Shown: piece after piece, positions 18,301 through 33,300 of the stretch
Layout of the letters: every line of letters begins with the position of its first letter
Position numbering within the stretch: the stretch's first letter is position 1
Source of the DNA: Ruminiclostridium sufflavum DSM 19573
GTDB taxonomy: Bacteria; Bacillota; Clostridia; Acetivibrionales; DSM-1351
Reading direction: 5' to 3'
Length of the DNA stretch: 64,000 bases
NCBI RefSeq assembly: GCF_003208175.1
Contig: NZ_QKMR01000019.1
Location: forward strand, 1-64,000
Translations under genes and position numbers: made by a program
The notes under the pieces: generated by a model
The model's database searches: none
Told to the model about the DNA's origin: nothing
The model's input: the letters and a program-made list of their open reading frames with translations, nothing else

Positions 18301-21300
18301 CAAACATTTTTCTAATATGTTAAACCCTCTAGAATTTTCAAGTGGCTTAATATATAAGGTACTTTCCATAAGTTTTTTAGTTAAGTCATCAACTGCTATT
18401 CCGCCATCCTGCCATAACGACCAATTTATTGAAACTGTTTTTCCATGCCTTTCTCCCTGCTTTCTTAGATTCTCCCTATAACTTGCGAAATTATCCATAA
18501 ATGAGTTTGCATAAGCATAGTCACTCTGTCCCAAATTACCAATTTCTCCAGATATAGATGAGAATAATGCTATAAAGTCTAGCTTTTCATCCCGTGTTAA
18601 CCAATCAAGATTGATTGTTCCATATACTTTAGGTGCTATTACTTCATTTAAATCATTAATTGATTTATTTATTACAAGAGAATCCTTTATTAAACCTGCA
18701 CAATGGATAATGCCGTTAACGCATCCGAAACGAGCTTTTGCTCCATCTACTATTTTTTCTACATCGGTTCTGTTCGAGACATCACCCCTTAAATAGATGA
18801 AATCAGTATTTGTTGCTTCCAGCTCCTTTAGTCTTGAGTCTTCAGTAATTTCAGATCGACCAACAAGAACGAGCTTAGCTCTATATTTTGAGGCAAGATT
18901 TTGTGCAATAGTAAAACCTACTCCACCTAACCCACCTGTTATAATATAAACTCCATTTACTTTGAACAAAACCTCACCGTTTACTTCTGGTTTAAGCACT
19001 TCCAAGGCTTTAACCTCTCTTATAGCTCCTCTATACCTAACCTCAGGTTCAATGTTTTCCTCAAACAGTTCGCTTAATATGATTGACGCTATATCCTCTT
19101 CCTTGCCCTCTATTCCTATGCTTCTAAAAATCAACTTATTGTTTTCAAGATTTATACTTTTATTAAATCCACTGATTCCTTCACATAAAGGTTTATTTAT
19201 TTCATGAATATATAATAAACGTATTGTGTTTTTTTGCTTTTCTTTCAATAATGCCCTACTTATATAGAATAGCGGGTACAGGCAGTGTTCCATCTGCACT
19301 TTTAAACTTACCTCATCATAGGTAAAGTCTTCCTGCGACCATAGATTAACGATATTTTCATATTCTATTCCCTTATCCTTCAAGAATCGGAACAGCTCAA
19401 TATAGTTGTTTTCGTTTGTCGGATCCATCTCGAATATGTTATCTTGAATATTTTTAAAACCAGTTCCTGATTTTACTAAATAAACTTTATCCATACCCTT
19501 TTCAATCAAATAATTGAATACTCTTTTATCTTTGTCAAATAATACAACGGAACCCTTTACTCTATTTGATTTTTCTTTTATCTGCTTCCATACCTTGCCA
19601 AAGTACACTGTTTCTTCCTTATCCTTCTTTTCAACCGGACGTGCTATATATTTTTTTATCTTCACGAGTACTCTGCCTTGGTCATCCACAAGAAATACAT
19701 CCATAATCTTCATGGTTTCATTGTCTGAAAATTCTTGTGATTGTACTGCATATCCATAGCAACATTCGGGAAGTTTTTCATATAGATCTATCTTTTCAAT
19801 AGCAAATGGTATATATGGGCTAGTTGCTCCTGCATCTCTATTAATAATATAGCCAGCTGTCTGTAGCCCCCCTTCAAGTAATGATGGGTGCAACATAAAC
19901 GAGTCAGCTGTAGGTAGTACACTATATGGTAATTTTATTCTGGATAGTGCCTCATGTTCATTGTGGTATATTTCTTCAATAGGCATGAAACTCGAACCAT
20001 AATTAAATCCTGATTGCCTAAATAATTCGTAAAACTCCTTATGTTGCATATGATTTCTACACCTTTGTTTAACTGCTTCAATATCAATTTTTTCTCCTGT
20101 TATTTCTCCAAAGCTACCATATACAAGCGCACCTTGCGAATATACTGTTTCGTCTCCTGAATTTATTTCATATGCTATTTCATCCTCTTTAGAATAAATG
20201 TCAATAAAAGCATCCTGTTTATTTCCATGTAGCTGAAGAGGCTTTGCCCATACTATATTGTTTAGCCCTATAACCTCTTTTTTAGGGAAAGCAAGTTCAC
20301 CTGCCATGCGTGCCATTTCAAGATATATTACTCCTGGTAAAATTATCGAACCATTTACCATATGATCTTTTAGATAAAATTCTTCTTGTGTTAGCGTCTT
20401 TTTATAACTTTGCTTTTCCAGTGTTGATTCATTGCTATCTAGCAAAGGCGTCAACTGACTTACACCTTTACCTAAAGCTACACTATTAGTTGATTCAACT
20501 CTTTCTACCCAATAATGCTGACGAGCAAATGGGTATGTAGGAAGTGGTATCTTATACTGCTTCTCTTGGTAAAGTACATCCCAGTTACTTATTTTTACTC
20601 CTGCAACCCACAACTGGGCAAGCTTTTCCAGTTCATGCCGTGCAACAATCTTTGAAATTATTTCTTTACCAAGGTCTCCCTCCAGTATAAGGTCAAGTTT
20701 TCCTCTTTCCTCCTGATTTCTTCCTGTAAATACTTTATCTATGTTCCGTTCACCTGAAATAAACTTATCCAATTTTTCTATTAGTTCCTCAATGTTTGAT
20801 ACAACAAATGCAATTCTCTCGTCCATTACCTCTCTTCCCTTTTGCAGTGTGTATGCTACCTGCGAAAGAGAAATATCCTGTTTTTCTACTTCTGAACCAG
20901 AACTATTGTCCAGACTGTAAGAGTAATAATTAGTAATGCTATTACTACTCCCTAATATCTGTGTTATGTCTTTTGGACAATTCTCAATCGAGATGCTTGG
21001 AAGACTCAGTTCAAGGTTGTAGCACTTGTTAAGTTCATTAACCAACATACTTAATTTAGCCACATCGAATCCACATTCCAGTAAGCTTGTTTCATCATCA
21101 ATGTCTTTTTCATCAATATCACTGATTTGGGCTATAACAGCAATAACATCCCTTATAATTTTTGGTTCCATAGTTCCGCAGTTCTTTTCTAAAGTCCTTG
21201 TCCTTTTAAGAAAAGCACTCAATGATTCTGCATATGCCACTAGGCGATCTTCATTTTGTGCAGACAGTATAATTAAATTCTCTTTATTTTCTTGAGCTTT

Positions 21301-24300
21301 AGCTGGAGGACGATATTCCTCAAGTACCACATGTGCATTTACACCGCTGAAGCCAAAGGCACTTATTCCTGCTCTATATGGTATCTCATCACCATTAGCG
21401 TCCTTAAGCCTTTGCCATAGCTGTGTCTTTTCAACTATGTAAAACGGGCTGTCCTCCAGTTGTATATACGGATTTAGTTCTTTGAGGTTTACTATTCCTG
21501 GCAACACACCATGCTTCATGCACAGTAACACTTTTATAACTCCCGCAATTCCTGCAGCAGTTTCCAGATGTCCTATGTTTGATTTTAAAGCACCTATTCC
21601 ACAGCCTTTTGTAGTAAATCCAGATTTTCCCCGCTTAGAGTACAACTTTTTGAACGCACTTTTTAGTCCATTGATTTCAACAGGATCTCCAAGTGTTGTA
21701 CCTGTACCATGAGATTCAATATATGTTATTGTTGATGGATCAATTTCAGATTTTTCATATGCGTTGAATATTACTTCTGCCTGCTGTTTGGGGTTTGGAG
21801 CAGTTAATGAGTTGCCATGTCCCCCATGATTTACAGCACTTGCTTTAATTACTGCATATATATGATCATTATCCTCAATAGCTCTGTTTAAAGGCTTTAA
21901 CAACAGCAAACCTGCACCTTCTCCTCTTACAGTTCCGTTTGCATCTTTGTCAAACACCTTGCACTTTCCGTCCTGACTTAATATTCCTACATTATCAAAT
22001 GAAATATATAAAGAAGGACTGGCAATAACATTTACCCCTCCTGCAAGGGCCATGTCGCAATCACCGTTTCTTAAGCATTGAACTGCTCGGTTTATAGAAA
22101 CAAGTGAACTTGCACATGCATTATCTAATGGTTCACTTGGACCGTGTAGATTAAGAATGTACGATATTCTTCCTGTAATTATATTATGAGCATTACCAGT
22201 CAATGACTGTGCCTTACTATCTACTGCTCCATCAGAAACTATATCATGGTAGTCATGTCCTGCCACCCCTATAAAAACTCCTGTCTTACTGCCTGAAAGC
22301 TCTTTTGGATTGTAGCCTGCATCTTCTATAGCCTTCCATGCAAGCTCTAGAACAAGTCTCTGTTGAGGATCCATTAGGTTTGCTTCGCGTGGTGAAATTC
22401 CAAAGAATGTTGCATCGAATTTATCAACTTCCTTCATGAACCCACCCCATATAACATTCGTTTTTGATGTATCATCTGGGGACTCTTTATAGTATTTTCT
22501 CCAATCCCATCTATCTTCAGGTATAGTGGTTATAAGACATTCCTCTCCAATAATCTTCTTCCAAAAGTCGTCCAAATCATCTGCTTGTGGCATAATGCCG
22601 CTAAAACCTATAATAGCTATGGAATCATCTTTGTAGTCTTTACCTTGTGGTTGCCTTAAGTCTGAATCCTCTTTACTGCTATCTTTAGGTTCTTTAACAG
22701 GACTGCTGAAATTTCTTTGTGCAGCAATATTATAATTAACACTTACCTCAGCAGCAATATTATGATTAACACTTCCCTCATCTGTTTTTGAAAATTTATT
22801 CGGATACTCTTCAGCAAGATATTCTGCTAAGTCCCTAATATTCTGGTATTCAAAAAATAGAGTTGGGTACAGTTCAACACCTAAATCTTTTTGAAGCTCT
22901 TTCGTAAGGTTGATAAGTCTTACAGAATCTACGCCCATAGACATGAAGTTACTGCCTTTGTCAATTGCGTAAGAATCAGTTTTAAGCATAGAAGCAATTT
23001 TGCTTATCAAATACTGTTCAACTACATGAACTATTTTATTATTGCTTTCCGAATACTGAGATAAGTGTGCATTCTCTGTCTTCAAAGGTTGATGTTCCTC
23101 ATCTATCCACACTTTTTTGCATACAAATCCTTTCATTACTATCAACACCTTTCCCAGCTTATCGATTATTTCAATATCGCCTTCCCATATCTCGGAATTC
23201 ACCTTTACCTCTGTCAAATGACAATAGCACTGCACAGGCAACTCACTATAGATATACATTTCCTTAACCATTAAAGGTATCAACAAGTCCGGTTCAGTAC
23301 TCTTTGATAAAGCAAGTCTGCAAAGTACTGCTCCATCCAGTAAAGCAGGGTGAACAGAATACGAATGACTGCTATTTATCATTTCTCGTGTTAAAGCAAG
23401 TTCTCCCCACGCTTCATTTCCTAACGCAAATGCCTCTTTTATGGTGAATAGAGATTCACCGTAAACTCCAGACTTTTTGTTATACAGTTCTTCTGTCTTA
23501 ATAACATTCATATCTTTAAACGAAGGAATCGTAACCATATAAGGAGCAATACCTGTGTTTCTAATAACCTCACTACGTGCTGCAGTCTCAAAATTTTTGC
23601 TGAAACTCTTTTTAATTCTTGTATTGATAAATAGCCTTTCATCCTCGCTTACCAGTTCAGCTGTAACCTCAACATTTTCCCCAACATTAAGTTCAACCGC
23701 TTCTACAAACTGGAAGTTGTGAAAATGAACTACCGGAGCTAAATCACCCACACATTTAAGTGCTTCATAAGCAATGCTACAATATGTAACGCCCAGTAGC
23801 ACTCTTTTTCCAAAAGATACATGGTCTCTTAAATAAGGCTCATCATATTGGAATGAAGCAGAGTATAGATTTTCTTTTATTAATGATTCTTCATCATCAA
23901 GCCAATAGCGCTGTCTATTAAAACAATATGTAGGTAAAGGTATGCGACACGGTTCTACCTCATTCTGATAAAATAGCTCCCAATTGAATGAAGTACCGCT
24001 AACCCAGTGCATTGCTATATCATTTATACTATTCTCGTAAGAAGAAAGACCACTCTTTTCACACTTTAATGCACTTCCCTTATAGACATTGGCTATATTC
24101 ACTTCACCATTACAAACTGCCTTGAGCTTATCTTTTAAATCATCCAGACTTGTTACAACAAGTGCAAGCCTTTCCTTCATTTCCATTCTGCCAATTTGTA
24201 AAGTATATTCAATCTGACTTAATAACAGCTTTTCCTGACCTGTCTTCATGTTGTTTTGAATATACAGTAACAATGCTTTAGCATTTGCATACAAGCTCTC

Positions 24301-27300
24301 CTGTTTTTTAGCTGAAAGTATTATAAGATACTTTGTTTTTTCTAAGTAGGATGTCACCAAATTTCTTTTGTATTCCTCTACTATAATATGTGCATTAGAA
24401 CCTCCCGCACCAAATGAACTGATTCCAGCACGTCTTGGTAATGTTTTTTCCTGTCCGCTCTCAAAATATGTATTCTGTTTCCAATCACCTAACTCTTCTT
24501 GAATATAGAAAGGTGTATTCTCAAGTTCAATATACGGATTTAATTTATCTATATTAATAGAAGGCACTATTTTACCATATTTCATTTGAAGTAAAACCTT
24601 GGTTATCGCAGACATTCCAGAAGCAGCTTCAAGGTGACCAATATTAGCTTTTACTGTTCCCACAGTGCAGAACTGTTTTTTCGCAGTATATTTTGAAAAC
24701 ACCTTGCTCAATGCATTTATCTCTACAGGATCACCTAATACTGTGCCTGTTGCATGTGCCTCAATATAGCTTACTGTTTCAGGGTTGATACCTGCATCCT
24801 TTAACGCATCCTCACTTACATTCATCTGTGCTGTAAGACTAGGAGCGGTAAAACCGTTTGATTCGCCTCCGCTGTTAATAGCTGACCCTTTTATAACACC
24901 ATATATATAATCATTATCCCTTATAGCATCTTCCAACGGTTTGAGCAGGATAGCTCCAACGCCTTCTCCTTCTGCAAAACCATCAGCATTCTCACTAAAG
25001 CATTTGTTTCTGCCATCCCTCGTAAGGCTGTTTAAATTAGACAATCTTACATGCTGTCTCGGATTCAAAATAAGATTTATTCCACCTGCCACAGCTACAC
25101 TACATTCTCCTCTTTCTATGCTTTTGCATGCATAGTGTATGGCAGTAAGCGAAGACGAACAGGCTGTATCGATTGCAATACTCGGACCTGTAAAATTAAA
25201 GTAATATGATACCCTGTTAGGGATAATCCAGTAAGCAGATTGAGCATTAGTTCTAATACCATTTTCCCATGCTTTAGTAGCAATTTGTCCGTACCCACCG
25301 TACATTATTCCTACAAATAGACCTACTTTTTCTCCCTTGTTTGCCAGAGTCTTCCCAGGATATCCTGCATCCTCTAACAAAGTCCACGTATTTTCTAAAA
25401 AAATACGTTCCTGTGGATCCATTTCTACTGCATGTTCATCTGATATATCAAAAAACTCTGCATCGAATTTATCAATATCACTTATAAATCCGCCCCATTT
25501 ACTATACCCTTTTCCTTGCTCGCTGTTTGATGGATCATAGTATTTTTCCCAGTCCCATCTATCCCTTGGTATTTCTGTTATACAGTTTCTACCTTGTTTC
25601 AGGTTTTCCCAATATTCTTCAAGTGTTTCTGCAAGAGGATATTTGCCTGAAAGCCCAATAATAGCAATGTCCTTCGATGCAGTAGTTGTATGTGCCTTTT
25701 CCCCTCTCAGATTCTCATGATTCTCATGATTCTCTTGATTATCTTGATTATCTTGATTATCTCTATTCTCTTGGTGTATATCATTTCTTAATTCTGAAGT
25801 TGTAGTCTTAAATAGCCAGTTCAGGTCTTTTTTTGCCTCCACAGGCTTATCCACAGGCTTAGCATTAATTCTAAATAATTCTTTTAGCTTTTCCTCCTGC
25901 TCCGTGCAAAAATACCCTGCTAAAGCAGCTAATGTTGTATACTCAAAAAGTAGAGTTGCAGGTACTTTTCCAAAATCTTTTACAAGCTCCTTATTAAATT
26001 CTACGGTAATTAGAGAATCTACACCAATTTCTTGGAACACTACATCATTACCTATGTTGTTTGATTCAATCTTTAAAACCTTTGCCAACTTGTCTTTTAA
26101 ATATTTTATAGTTTCTTCTATTAACTCCGTATGGTTCAATTCATGTCTTTTCATAATCATATTATCTTCTACAACTCTCCTTTCTATTTTTTGATGTTTG
26201 ATCTCTTCTTTTGCTACCATAACAGGTTTATCTGTATGAGGTGCTGCAACCACACTACCTTTATCAGCTTTTTTAACGGTTATACCATTGCTGACTGCCG
26301 TTATTATACACTGGTCATACTCTTTATTCTCATTTTTTAACCCTGCTACAGCTATATTATAGTAACCGCATATTCCTAATACATTTTTCCATGAAGCAAC
26401 ATTCAAAAGCGGTGATCCAGTTATCCTATATGTATCTTTAGAATTCCACCAGCCTCCTGTCAATCCAAATGTTAGCGTAGAGAAATTCTGGAATCTAACA
26501 ATTTCATTAATAACAATTACTCCGTTTGCTTTAAGAAGCCTCTTAATATTTCCGAGTGTATTTTGTATTAAACTTGTTGCATGCAGGACATTTGTTGCAA
26601 AAACAATATCAATACTATTTGATTGGAAATCCTGCATTTCTGGTAGTTTCTCAATATCAAGCACTTTAAAATCAACAAATTCCAAAGACCCATATTTCGC
26701 TTTTCCATAGCTGGTAAAACTTGCAGAAATATCTGTGTAGTAGTAAGTTATGTTCTTTCCGAAACACTTAACCTTTTCAAGAACAAATTCACTTGTACCA
26801 CCAGTACCAGAGCCAATTTCCAAAATGTTAATATGATCTGTCTTACATTTGTCTAAACGTTCTTCTATATAATTTCTAACAAACTCAGCTACTAATTCAT
26901 TATAGTAGTCAATTATCAAGTTTCCTTTGTATATACTCTGAACCAAATCTTTTGATCCTTCTGGGAACATTACTTCCGTATACTCTATCCTTCCCGTAAG
27001 TACATCTGCGAAACGGCTAACACAAGTCCAAAGAAGTCTAGTGTAAGAAGAAAGAGTTGAAAATTTCTCATCTAACAATCTCTTTTTTTCTTCGATTTTC
27101 TCAATATTGTCCAGTATTCTATAGTCTTCAACAAGTTCAGTACTTTCAATCTTATCTTCATTTATAAGCAACAAGCCACTCTTTTCTAATATATATATCA
27201 GTGCATCAAACAACCTTTCATATGATGGTATAATACCAAGAGTGGTTATTAGCTCTCTTTTACTGTATTTCTCGCATTTTTTTGTAAAATATATGTTAAG

Positions 27301-30300
27301 TTGGAAATATTTAAGCAGTAAGCATACTGCAAACTCTTCAAGAGCACTAAAACCTTCAAGCATATATTTTATTGAATATTTTTTCTCCTCAGCAGGTTCA
27401 TCCTTAAGCTCAATATTCTCTATAACAGAAGGAACAGTCTGTGAATAAATTTCAATTTTATTATGAAAATCAAAACCCAATTCACTCAATAACTTATCTG
27501 TAGCTTTAAACATTACTACTTGTGATATGGGACTGCTCAATGCCGCTTCAAGTACAGCCATGCCTTCAAACGGTTCTATTGATAATAAACCTTTTTGGTT
27601 CAACAGACTTCTATATTCTTTGGATGCAACCACTCCAACATTTCCCCAGAAGCTCCAATTAATAATCTTAATAGGAAAACCTGCTCGTTCCTTCAAAGAC
27701 AGAGCAAATGCATCTTGGAATGAACATGCACAATTATAATTGCTCTGACCTACATTACCTATAAATGCATTTGTGGAAGAGAAATTCACAAGAAAGTCAA
27801 GTTTTTTGTCTTTTACTACATCATATAAAATGACACTTCCCTTTACTTTCGGAGCACAAACCTCCCTCATCACATCTTCGGTCATATTTTCTATTCTCTT
27901 ATCATTTAGTACCATGACGCAATTGAATATTCCATGTATTACTCCATATGTATCTTCTATTTCTGTAACCGCTTTTTTCATACTGTCAAAATCAGTTACA
28001 TCTGCCTGAATATAAATTGCTTCTCCACCGTACTCTTTAATACTATCTATTTTTGATTTCTTTATTTCGTTTAAATTGCTTCTTCCAATTAAGGCTATTC
28101 TAGCTTTATATTTTTTCGCAAGGTATAATCCAAGTTCAAGTCCAATTCCTCCTGCTCCTACAATGACATATACTCCATTGGTTCTGAAACTCTTTTTTGT
28201 ATTGTAAGGCAAATAAAGACCTCTAATTTTTCTAGTATAAAAAGTCTCATTTCTTAGAGCTACTTCAGGTGTTCCTTTTACCATTTTTGTAAGTAAGTGT
28301 GCCTGCCGTTCCACTTTGTTCGATGAAATAGACTCATTATACTCAATATCCACAAGAGAAAATTCAATATTCTGAAATTCAAGGGCTGCTGCTTTAACAA
28401 ATCCACTCACGCCTGAATTAGCAGATATTATACTGTCACTTGGGAGCACTTCAAATATATTATTAGTTACAACGACTAGCTGAACATTACTGCCTATTTG
28501 CGACAACGCTTTTACCAAGTAAAATAATGCATAGACACCATATTTCTGTTTTCTCTCCAACTCCAAAATTCCATCAGCCTGTTTTCTTGAAATAGCACCA
28601 AGGAAGTAGATACGTTTAATGTTATTCTCCAGAATGAAATTTATATATCCTTGTATGTCATTAAAGCCTATTTTCCATTCACCATCTGTTCTACTTGTTT
28701 CGAAATATAATTGTGCCTGAGTGACATTGCTTTTATCCATTGTATTAATAATTTTTTCCTTTAGATATTCAGCCTCGTCATTGTATAAAACTAGTGCGTT
28801 TTCTGTTTTTATATGGGGTTCTTTTGTGGTGCTCTCTGCAGTATATTCAACCCACTGTTGGCAATATATATGTCTATCAAACTGGGTCTTTAATTCTCTC
28901 GAAGTAACATGGTAAAATTTCACACACACCTTGCCGTCCTTACTTACAATAGCAATATTATGAATATTGCTGCTTTCATTAACTACATACGCATAATATT
29001 CACGAGACCGTAAAGGTTCGAGTATATTTACCTCTTCAACCATGAATGGAATTTTAGCTTTTCCTTTGTCTGTATTTCTACCTAAAAGACAACCCATAAG
29101 CTGCAAAGCACAGTCCATTATAACTGGATGTGCACAGTAATCATTAAGTTCACTTTCAAATCCTTCTGGAAGTATAAAGTGTCCCAAAACCTCTTTCTCA
29201 TTACTCCAAAGTTCCTGCACACCTTGAAAATATAGTCCATACTCTATACCCGCATTATCCGCAAGGGACTTGTAGAATGTATCCTTTTTAATTTCTTCAC
29301 TGCACCGTAGCTTTATATCATCAAAGTATAAATATTCTTCATTACATTGTTTATCCATATCACAGTATACGTCACCCTTTGAATGAAGAATATTACCATC
29401 TTGATGAACGCTTTCAATTTCATATTTGAAACCTTTACCTTCTTCTTTTAGAGAAAGATTAATATCTATACACTCGCCATCTTCTACTACTAACGGCTGT
29501 AACCATGTAATATTTCTAAGCGTGTATGAGTTCCCTTTTGTCAAAAGTGATATAGCTTCCACTACTGTTTCAATATGTCCAGTACCAGGGAAAACACATT
29601 GAGAGTTGACTTTATGATCTTTAACAATAAGCTCAGAATTTCTCAAGGTTTTCTGGAATACCAAACCTTGTCCCAGACTCTTTTCTGGAATAATCTTATC
29701 AATAAGTGGCATCCAGTCCGAACTTTTTCCATACTTAGGGTACTTTTGCCTCATAGGGACCCAGTGTCTGTCCTTCTTGAATTGGTAACCCGGTAACGAC
29801 ATTCTTCCAGGAATATTGCCTTTATATAAAATATTCCAGTTTATGTCCGCCCCGTTGGTCCAAAGACTTGCTACTTTTAAAATATCCCCTTTCTCAACTT
29901 TCCGCTCAACAAATTCTTCAAGTTCATCACCATCAAGCACTAGTTCGAGTGCCTCTTTGATATTTTTACCTGTGCTTGTAAACATATTTATAATTTGTCC
30001 AGTTCCATTCAAGTACAACTCCAACCGTTCTAACAACTCATCCACTGTATTTACTACCAGAGCAAGACGCTCTTTCATTGCTTCTCTTCCTATTTGTAAT
30101 GTAAAAGCAATCTTATTGAGATTCAGTGGATTATCGCCTGTTTGAGCTTTTTTTAAATATTTTACAAATTTTTCTACATTATTTTTTAACGAATTAATAT
30201 CTCTTGCTGAAAACACAATAGCCACTGGATTTGAATTTTTTCCCTGTCTTTTTTCACTCTCTTTATATTCTTCCAATACTATATGTGCATTCGTACCACC

Positions 30301-33300
30301 CATACCAAATGAACTTACTCCTCCGTGCAAAGGTGCTTCTTTTCCTGTTTTATCTTTAAGAGGTTTCCATTCCTGAGTTTCTCGTGCAATATAAAACGGA
30401 CTATTTTCAACATTAATAAATGGATTCAATTCACGGCAATGAATAGATGCAAGTATCTTATGGTGATATAATGACAAAGCAACCTTTAGCAATCCAGCAA
30501 GCCCAGCCATTGCCTCAAGATGTCCTATGTTTGTCTTTACGGAACCAATACCACAATATGCATCTTCTCTTGGCACACAATTCAATTCCTCATATATCTC
30601 ACTAAATGCAGATTTCAGCCCATTGATTTCAATAGGATCACCTAAAGCGGTACCAGTACCATGAGCTTCAATGTAACCTATCGTATATGGGTCAATACCT
30701 GAATCAATTATTGCTTTCTTAATTAGGTCTTTTTGAGCATTAGGATTAGGGGCAGTTAGGGAATTTGTCCTACCCCCATGATTTACTGCTACTCCTTTTA
30801 TTACAGCATATATATGGTCTTTGTCTTCTATAGCTTTATCCAAAGGTTTCAGAATAATAGCAGCGCAGCCTTCTCCCCTAACATATCCATTACCATCCTT
30901 ATCAAAGGCTTTACACTTACCGTCTTTGCTTAGCATACTAATTTTGCTTAGTGCAATATGAGCGAAAGGACTAATGATTAAATTCACTCCACCCACAATA
31001 GCACAGCCACATTCTCCGCTTCTAATTGAAGCCACTGCTCTGCTTACCCCAACCAAAGTACTTGAGCATGCTGTGTCTATTAATTCGCTAGGTCCTTTAA
31101 AATTGAAAAAGTATGAAACTCTGTTAGGAATTACTGCATTAACTATGCCAGATACAGTATGAGCATCAACCTCCGATTCTCTCAATACGAATTCGGAATA
31201 GTCTGTGCCTGTGGCACCAACAAATACACCTGTATCAGTTCCTGATAAATCAGATGGTTTATACCCTGCATCCTCTATTGCTGCCCATACTACTTGAAGC
31301 ATAATCCTCTGTTGTGGGTCCATTAATTCAGCTTCTCGTGGAGAAATTCCAAAAAATGCTGCATCGAATTTGTCAATATCCTTAATAAACCCGCCCCATT
31401 TAGAGTTACTTTTATTTGCTCCCTCGTTTAGCTCATCATAATATTCCTTCCAATCCCACCTATCTGGAGGAATTACGGTAACTAAGTCTTTTTCTTCTAG
31501 AATATTATTCCAAAAGCTTTGCAAGTCATCAGAACTTGGCAACATTCCGCTCATTCCAACAATAGCAATATCACCATTAAATCCAGTATTGCTTTTGTTA
31601 TTCAGTGCATCAGGTTTTTTTGTTGTTTCGGAAGCTATATTTTCATCAATTCTATGCTTCACCTCAACTTCTTCCATAACGGCCTCCTTACTATTTATCT
31701 CCTTTAAATAGTTAGCCGTAAGAAATTCTGCAAATCTGTCAACCGTAGGATATGTATAAAAAAGCGTTGGGTTAGTTTTTACACCATAATGTTTGTTTAT
31801 TTTCAAGCTCAAGCTCGTAAAGCTAATTGAATCAAAGCCATATTCGCCCATGTTAACAGAGCTTTTAATAGTCTCTGTGGAAATATTCTTAATATTAGCC
31901 ATCTCATTTATGATAAATCTTTCAACATAATTATTTATTAAACTTGTAGAACGGGTGGCTTGGGGTTCTTTTCTGATTATTGGTCTTTGTTGGCTCTCCT
32001 CTTTCTCCTCTATAGCACCATATTCATTTAAAAGTATTGATAGCTCCTGCTCTGAAAGCTCCTTGCGGCTAATCTTACTGTTTAATGTAAGAGGATATGC
32101 TTTTAAAAAGAAATAATTAGAGGGTATCATATAATCAGGAAGCTCATTTTCCATTACTTTATTTATGCTATCAACTATAGGAATTGCTTTTATATCATCA
32201 GCGATAACAAATGCCACAAGGCTTTTGCTATTATCCCCATCTTGTCTAAGTACAACTACAGCCTCGCTAATACCATTTACCCTATTTAATGCAGTCTCAA
32301 TTTCACCTAACTCCACCCTGAACCCACGAATCTTCACCTGAAAATCAGCACGCCCCATATATTCTACCGTTCCATCTGTACGGTATCTTGCCAAATCGCC
32401 TGTTTTGAAAATTCTTGAGTTGTTATCTTCAATAAAGGGGTTCTTTATAAATTTTCTTTCCGTTTCTTCTTCTCTGTTGATATATCCTTTTGCAACCCCA
32501 TCTCCACCAATATAAAGCTCCCCGGCAACACCAATTGGTACAGGGTTAAGGTAGGTGTCCAAAATATAGAACTGAGTATTTGCAATAGGTAGCCCAAGTG
32601 ATATTTTCTTTCCTTTTTCCACCTTATCCGTTGAAGACCAAATGGTAGTCTCGGTAGGACCATACAAGTTCCATACTTCTTCACTCAAACTAATTAATTT
32701 TTCTGCAAGTTCACTGGGCAGAGCTTCACCTCCACACAATATTTTGAAGTTTTTCTTCTTTTTCCATCCAGCAGCAATAAGCATCTGCCATGTTGCAGGT
32801 GTAGCCTGCATAATGGTTACCTCGGAAGCCTCAAAATGCTCAAGTAGCATTATTCCATCCTTCGCTATCTCGTCCGGCAGTATCTCTACCTTAGCCCCAG
32901 TAATAAGCGGTAAATACAATTCAAGAGCTGCGATATCAAAGCAAATGGTTGTTAATGCTAATATATAGTCCTGTGAAGTGCACCCTGGCTTCTTTGCCAT
33001 AGAACACAGGAAATTTACTAATCCACCGTGGTATACCATTATCCCTTTAGGCTTGCCCGTTGATCCAGATGTAAATATTGTGTACACCAAATCTTTCGGA
33101 CCTAATTGGCAAAGCGGTTCCATACTTTCCGCTTTTTCGTCACTCATAGATCTGTCTATATGTTCTGCTTCTTTATCCAGATTAATAGTTGTAAACTCAA
33201 AAACTGGCAAATGATCCTCCAATGAAGAAGTAGAAAGAACAAATTTCATTTGGCCTTCCTCAAACATGTGAGACAACCTATCTGCTGGATATATTGGATC

